The notes under the pieces were generated by a model. It did not search any database. It was not told where the DNA came from and worked only from the letters and a program-made list of their open reading frames with translations. Positions 6,345-9,612 of a stretch of DNA of 9,612 nt are shown piece by piece. A program made the translations under genes and the position numbers. Numbering within the stretch: position 1 is the stretch's first letter; each line of letters opens with the position of its first letter. Source of the DNA: Candidatus Kuenenia stuttgartensis (GTDB lineage Bacteria > Planctomycetota > UBA1135 > UBA2386); NCBI GenBank assembly GCA_945861365.1, contig CAMAUH010000130.1:1-9612 (forward strand), written 5' to 3'.

Positions 6345-6544
6345 TGCGCTCGCCGCGGCGCCCCGCGCTGTGGCTGACGCTGCTGAGCCTCGCTGCCTGC
6401 ACCGCGTCGCCGCCACTGCCGGATCCCGAGCCAGCGCACCCCGCGTCGCCCTTGGCTGAGGAAGCCCCCGAACGTGCGCCGAGCTCGACGCTGCGCATGC
6501 CCGTTCGCACGCCGCGCGCCGCCAGCGCCGGCAAGGGACACTGA
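6344..6544 (+). CDS. 66-residue predicted lipoprotein
   Basis: This small gene is easily missed. It has a strong Shine-Dalgarno and overlaps the preceding stop by one base. Residues 1-6 are basic (MRSPRR), followed by a hydrophobic stretch and the lipobox LAAC with C19 as the lipidated cysteine. The mature part is a 48-residue Pro/Ala/Arg-rich peptide without cysteines, methionine clusters or any known domain. The next gene's GTG follows after one base, so it is firmly inside the operon. I do not recognise it. A small lipoprotein helper for the efflux or oxidase proteins is plausible from position only. Gene reality is supported by the ribosome site, lipobox and operon spacing rather than by homology. 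Confidence 0.6.
   Translation: MRSPRRPALWLTLLSLAACTASPPLPDPEPAHPASPLAEEAPERAPSSTLRMPVRTPRAASAGKGH
6533..6538 (+). promoter_or_regulatory. Shine-Dalgarno site deciding a GTG start for the TolC-like gene
   Basis: AAGGGA lies 7 bases before the GTG at 6546. It favours this start over an in-frame upstream start at 6474, whose product would have an Arg-rich extension ahead of the signal sequence. Confidence 0.6.
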
Positions 6545-6545
6545 C

Positions 6546-7946
6546 GTGCGCGCGCTGCTGCTCGCCAGCGCGGCCCTGTTCGCCGCCTGCGCGTCCCCCG
6601 ACGCGTCTGCCGACCGCGCCACCGTGCACGACGACGTGCTCGCGCGCACGAACGCCACCGCCAAGGCCCCGGAGTCGCCGCTCGCCGACGCCGACCTGCA
6701 AGCGCTGCTGCGCGAACCGCTGACCGCGGCCACCGCCGTGCAGGTGACGCTGCTGAACAACCACCGCGTGCGCGCGACCTACCAGCGCCTCGGCATCGCC
6801 AAGGCCGACCTCGTGCAGGCCGGGCTGCTGCGCAATCCGACGCTCGACATCAGCATCCGCCGTCTCGAAGGCGGCGGCCTCGACTCGCAGTACGGGCTGC
6901 CGCTGCGCGTGCTCGACCTGTTCTGGCAACCGCTGCGCGAGAACCTCGCCGCGCACGAGTTCACCGCCGCGAAGCTGCGCATCACCGAGGAGCTCGTGCA
7001 CCTGGTGTTCGCCGTGCGTCGCGCGCATGCCGAAGCGCAGGCCGCCGAAGCGCTGGCCGCGGTGCACCGCCGCATGCTCGCCACCGCCGAAGCCGCGCAC
7101 GAACTGATGGTCGAACTGCACGCCGCCGGCAACGCGACCGATCGCCAGCTCGCCGAGGCGCGCGTCGGCGAATCGCGCGCGCGGCTCGACCTCGCCACCG
7201 CCGAACAGGACACCAAGGAGGCGCGCGAGCCGCTGCAGACGCTGCTCGGACTGTGGGGCCAGGCGACCGAATGGACGCTGGCGGACACGTTCGGAGCCCC
7301 GCTGCCGACCCTCGACCTCGAGCACGTCGAGTCGCGCGCGATCGCCACTTCGCTGGCACTGCAGGCGCACCGCGCCGGGCTCGACGCGCTGGCGCAGCAG
7401 GTCGGCCTCGACGACTGGCGCGGCTGGTTCCCGGACCTGGCGTTCGGACCGAACGTCATCAGCAACCCGAACGAGGGCACCGGCTACGGCGCCCGCGCGG
7501 CCCTGGACCTGCCGCTGTTCGACGATGGCAGCACGCGCGTCGCGCGCGACCAGGCCCAGCTCGCGGCGGGCCTGCACGACCACGTGCAGCTCGCCGTCGA
7601 GATCCGCTCGGCGGCGCGGTTGCTGCGCGATCGCGTGACGATGCTGACCGAGCGCGAACGCTTCCTGCGAGAAGTGCACCTGCCCGCGCGCAAAGCCGCG
7701 GTGCGCACGACGACGCAGTCCTACAACGCGATGCAGATCGGCGCCTTCGACGTGCTCGAAGCCCAGCAGCTGCTGCTCGCCGACGAACGCGACCAGGCGA
7801 ACACAGCGCTGGCGGCCTGGCGCGCCGTGCTCGACCTGCAGCAGCTGCTGGCCGGCAGCCCACCGAGCCGCGCGCTCGACCGCCTCGGCGACGGCCGCGA
7901 TGCCGCCATCGCCACCCGCGCGACGATCCAAGGAGCCCCCCGATGA
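6546..7946 (+). CDS. TolC/CusC-family outer-membrane efflux lipoprotein
   Basis: The protein has 466 residues, near the usual CusC/CzcC size. The GTG start gives a short lipoprotein signal (RALLLASAALFAAC) with C15 as the lipid-modified cysteine. Two outer-membrane-efflux-protein repeats follow. The first (about 60-260) contains AKADLVQAGLLRNPTLDI and long Ala/Glu-rich helices. The second (about 275-455) contains the beta-strand signature LDLPLFDDGSTRVARDQAQ and the helix YNAMQIGAFDVLEAQQLLLA. Such proteins form trimeric outer-membrane channels that pair with a fusion protein and an RND or ABC pump. No such partner is encoded in this window, so it must use one encoded elsewhere or act differently. 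Its stop overlaps the oxidase ATG by four bases (ATGA), implying coupled translation. The family is clear; heavy-metal specificity is inferred from the neighbours. Confidence 0.9.
   Translation: MRALLLASAALFAACASPDASADRATVHDDVLARTNATAKAPESPLADADLQALLREPLTAATAVQVTLLNNHRVRATYQRLGIAKADLVQAGLLRNPTLDISIRRLEGGGLDSQYGLPLRVLDLFWQPLRENLAAHEFTAAKLRITEELVHLVFAVRRAHAEAQAAEALAAVHRRMLATAEAAHELMVELHAAGNATDRQLAEARVGESRARLDLATAEQDTKEAREPLQTLLGLWGQATEWTLADTFGAPLPTLDLEHVESRAIATSLALQAHRAGLDALAQQVGLDDWRGWFPDLAFGPNVISNPNEGTGYGARAALDLPLFDDGSTRVARDQAQLAAGLHDHVQLAVEIRSAARLLRDRVTMLTERERFLREVHLPARKAAVRTTTQSYNAMQIGAFDVLEAQQLLLADERDQANTALAAWRAVLDLQQLLAGSPPSRALDRLGDGRDAAIATRATIQGAPR
7930..7935 (+). promoter_or_regulatory. 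Shine-Dalgarno site for the multicopper oxidase
   Basis: AAGGAG lies 7 bases before the ATG at 7943 within the last codons of the TolC-like gene. It fixes the oxidase start right before a Tat signal. Confidence 0.75.
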
Positions 7947-9232
7947 GCCACGACCGCCGCGAGTTCCTGCGCCGCAGCACCGTGCTCGGCGCGTCCATGG
8001 CGCTGCCCACGCTGCGCCCCGCGCGCACGCTGCCCGAAGACGCCGGCCCGCAGCCGCCGGGCCGCCCGTTCGTCGACTACCTGCCGGTCGAGACGCCGAA
8101 CGGCAGCTCGCTGCCGTGGAAGGTCAAAGACGGCGTCAAGGTGTTCCACCTGCGCGCGCAGCGCGTGCGCCACGTGTTCACGCCGGGGCTCGAAGGCAAC
8201 TGCTGGGGCTACAACGGCAGCACGCCCGGTCCGACGATCGAAGCGGTCGAAGGCGATCGGGTGCGCATCTACGTCACCAACGAGCTCGACGAGCCGACCA
8301 CCGTGCACTGGCACGGCCTCATCGTGCCGTGCGGCATGGACGGCGTCGGCGGCCTGACGCAGCGTTCGATCGAGCCCGGCGAGACGTTCCGCTACGAGTT
8401 CGAGCTGAAGCAGCACGGCACGTTCCTGTACCACAGCCACCACGACGAGATGGTGCAGATGGCGATGGGCATGGTCGGGATGATCGTCGTGCACCCGCGC
8501 GTGCCGAGCGAACCGAAGGCCGACCGCGACTTCGTGCTGTTGCTCGGCGAATGGTCGGTACCGGTCGGCACCGAGCGACCGAATCCGATCGAGATGCAGG
8601 ACTTCAACGTGCTGACGATCAACGGCAAGGCCTTCCCGACCACGGCGCCGCTGGTGTGCAAGCTCGGCGAACGCGTGCGCATCCGCGTCGGCAATCTCAG
8701 TGCGATGGACCACCATCCGCTGCACGTGCACGGCCACGCGTTCGTCGTCACCGAGACCGATGGCGGCGTGATCCCGCCCGGTGGCCGCTGGCCGGAGACC
8801 GCGGTGCTGGTCGCGACCGGGCAGACGCGCACGATCGAGTTCACGGCGGACAATCCCGGCGACTGGGGCGTGCACTGCCACATGACGCACCACGTGATGA
8901 CGCAGATGGGCCACAACGTGCCGAACCTGACGGGCGTCGACCCGAGCCTGTTCGACGAGAAGCTGACCGAGGTGGTGCCCGAGTTCGTGGCGCTCGGGGC
9001 CATCCCGAGTGCTGCGGATGCGCCGGATCCCACGCTGCCGAAGAACAGCGTGCCGATGCAGGGTGCGAAGGGCGCGTTCGGCTACATCACGATGGGCGGC
9101 ATGGTGACGCTGCTGAAGGTGCGCGGTGGCATCACCAGCTACGCGGATCCGGGGCACTACCAGCATCCGCCGGGCACGGTCGCCGACGTCGCCAGCGAGG
9201 ACGAGCTGCGGCGCGACGGCATCGAGGGCTGA
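7943..9232 (+). CDS. Tat-exported two-domain multicopper oxidase
   Basis: The protein has 429 residues. It begins with a twin-arginine signal (RREFLRRS at 5-12, then a hydrophobic stretch), so it should be folded, probably with copper, before export. Cupredoxin domain 1 (about 65-185) carries HWHG (122-125) and HSHH (164-167). Domain 2 (about 190-330) carries HPLHVH (258-263) and HCHMTHHVMTQM (311-322), the full HCHxxxHxxxxM signature with Cys312 and axial Met322. All type 1, 2 and 3 copper ligands are visible. With the type 1 site only in the second domain and no middle domain, it looks like a two-domain enzyme, expected to work as a trimer. A Met-rich stretch EMVQMAMGMVGM (169-180) follows the HSHH motif and could help bind Cu(I). 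Residues about 330-429 are a tail of unknown role. Cuprous oxidase activity is the best guess; a phenol-oxidising laccase is an alternative. Confidence 0.93.
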   Translation: MSHDRREFLRRSTVLGASMALPTLRPARTLPEDAGPQPPGRPFVDYLPVETPNGSSLPWKVKDGVKVFHLRAQRVRHVFTPGLEGNCWGYNGSTPGPTIEAVEGDRVRIYVTNELDEPTTVHWHGLIVPCGMDGVGGLTQRSIEPGETFRYEFELKQHGTFLYHSHHDEMVQMAMGMVGMIVVHPRVPSEPKADRDFVLLLGEWSVPVGTERPNPIEMQDFNVLTINGKAFPTTAPLVCKLGERVRIRVGNLSAMDHHPLHVHGHAFVVTETDGGVIPPGGRWPETAVLVATGQTRTIEFTADNPGDWGVHCHMTHHVMTQMGHNVPNLTGVDPSLFDEKLTEVVPEFVALGAIPSAADAPDPTLPKNSVPMQGAKGAFGYITMGGMVTLLKVRGGITSYADPGHYQHPPGTVADVASEDELRRDGIEG

Positions 9233-9250
9233 TGCCGACGGCCGCGCCGC

Positions 9251-9612
9251 TCAGCGGATGCGGTCGATCCGGTAGATCGCCGAGAACGTCAGCAGCCACA
9301 GCTTGCCGTCCGCCGCCCGCAACAGGTCGACCGGCTTGTTGCTGATGCCGTCCGGCCGGAACGTCAGAAACGGCACTTCGCGGTCGATGTCCGTGCGCAG
9401 CGCGCCGGACATCTCGAGCCGCAGCACGATCTCCTCGTCGTAGAGCGAAACGAACAGCGAGCGCAGCTGTGCCGCTGGCCAATCGGGCATCTGTTCGGCC
9501 CGCGCGAACGCGAGCCCGGTCGGCACCACGACGTCGGTCCACAGCCGCAGCTGCAGGCCGGCCAGCGCGCCGAACTGCTCACCCGGCTGGGCACCCCATT
9601 CGAAGTTGCGTC
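9251..9612 (-). CDS. C-terminal part of a probable glucose/sorbosone dehydrogenase-type beta-propeller protein, cut by the window edge
   Basis: About 120 residues are visible. The frame is open to the right edge of the window, so the N-terminus is missing. Features typical of the last blades of soluble PQQ-dependent glucose/sorbosone dehydrogenases are present: WGAQPGEQFG near the left end, VVPTGLAFA, LFVSLYDEEIVLRLEMSG, then FRPDGISNKPVDLLRAADG and LWLLTFSAIYRIDRIR at the end. The final PVD...DG.LW...IYRI pattern is the classic closing blade. The PQQ-binding and catalytic residues would lie in the missing part, so activity cannot be judged. It converges on the oxidase gene with only 18 bases between stop codons. 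Another NHL/SMP-30-type propeller is a possible alternative. Confidence 0.62.
   Translation of the reverse strand, partial: RNFEWGAQPGEQFGALAGLQLRLWTDVVVPTGLAFARAEQMPDWPAAQLRSLFVSLYDEEIVLRLEMSGALRTDIDREVPFLTFRPDGISNKPVDLLRAADGKLWLLTFSAIYRIDRIR

Noticed and set aside
6474..6545. Upstream extension of the TolC-like protein
   Set aside because: It would overlap the small lipoprotein gene and place an Arg-rich stretch ahead of the lipoprotein signal; the GTG at 6546 has a well-spaced Shine-Dalgarno.
5031..7931. Very long minus-strand open frame (about 966 codons)
   Set aside because: It lies opposite the Cys-rich, CPxxG and TolC-like genes, and its product is Arg/Gly/Gln/Ala-rich with no domain. 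Long antisense frames are expected at this GC content.

Overview
The window is a very GC-rich bacterial chromosomal fragment with tightly packed genes. There is no rRNA, tRNA, CRISPR array, insertion sequence or phage gene that I can see. The best guess for the host is an uncultivated lineage of Planctomycetota. This rests mainly on the exported protein at 3409-4422, which joins a CxxCH-bearing 'choice-of-anchor V'-like N-terminal region to a Gly/Asn/Pro-rich C-terminal module often seen in secreted proteins of deep-branching Planctomycetota. The assignment is an inference.

Region 1 (1-2076, plus) holds the 3' part of a dihydrolipoamide acyltransferase (E2) gene and a complete 2-oxoacid dehydrogenase E1-alpha gene. 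They overlap by one base (TGATG). The E1-alpha resembles branched-chain 2-oxoacid dehydrogenases more than classical pyruvate dehydrogenases. It carries an Ala/Pro/Lys-rich N-terminal tail that looks like an E2 linker.

Region 2 (2090-4947) has a convergent membrane-anchored metallophosphoesterase (minus) with non-canonical metal-site residues. Divergent from it is the secreted CxxCH protein (plus). A small Lys/Glu-rich helical protein follows (minus).

Region 3 (5158-9232, plus) is the most interesting part: a compact five-gene run that looks like an envelope copper (or other soft-metal) handling operon. In order it encodes an exported Cys-rich protein (CxC, CC, CC, CxC), an exported protein with two complete and one degenerate CPxxG...CCxxC metal-binding modules, a 66-residue lipoprotein, a TolC/CusC-type outer-membrane efflux lipoprotein, and a Tat-exported two-domain multicopper oxidase. 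The last four genes are joined by short overlaps or a 1-base gap, and three of them have strong Shine-Dalgarno sites. No RND pump, membrane-fusion protein, P-type ATPase or regulator lies in the window. A working model is that thiol proteins capture the metal, the oxidase detoxifies Cu(I) and the TolC-like protein provides an exit.

Region 4 (9251-9612, minus) is the C-terminal end of a probable glucose/sorbosone dehydrogenase-type beta-propeller protein, convergent with the oxidase and cut by the window edge.
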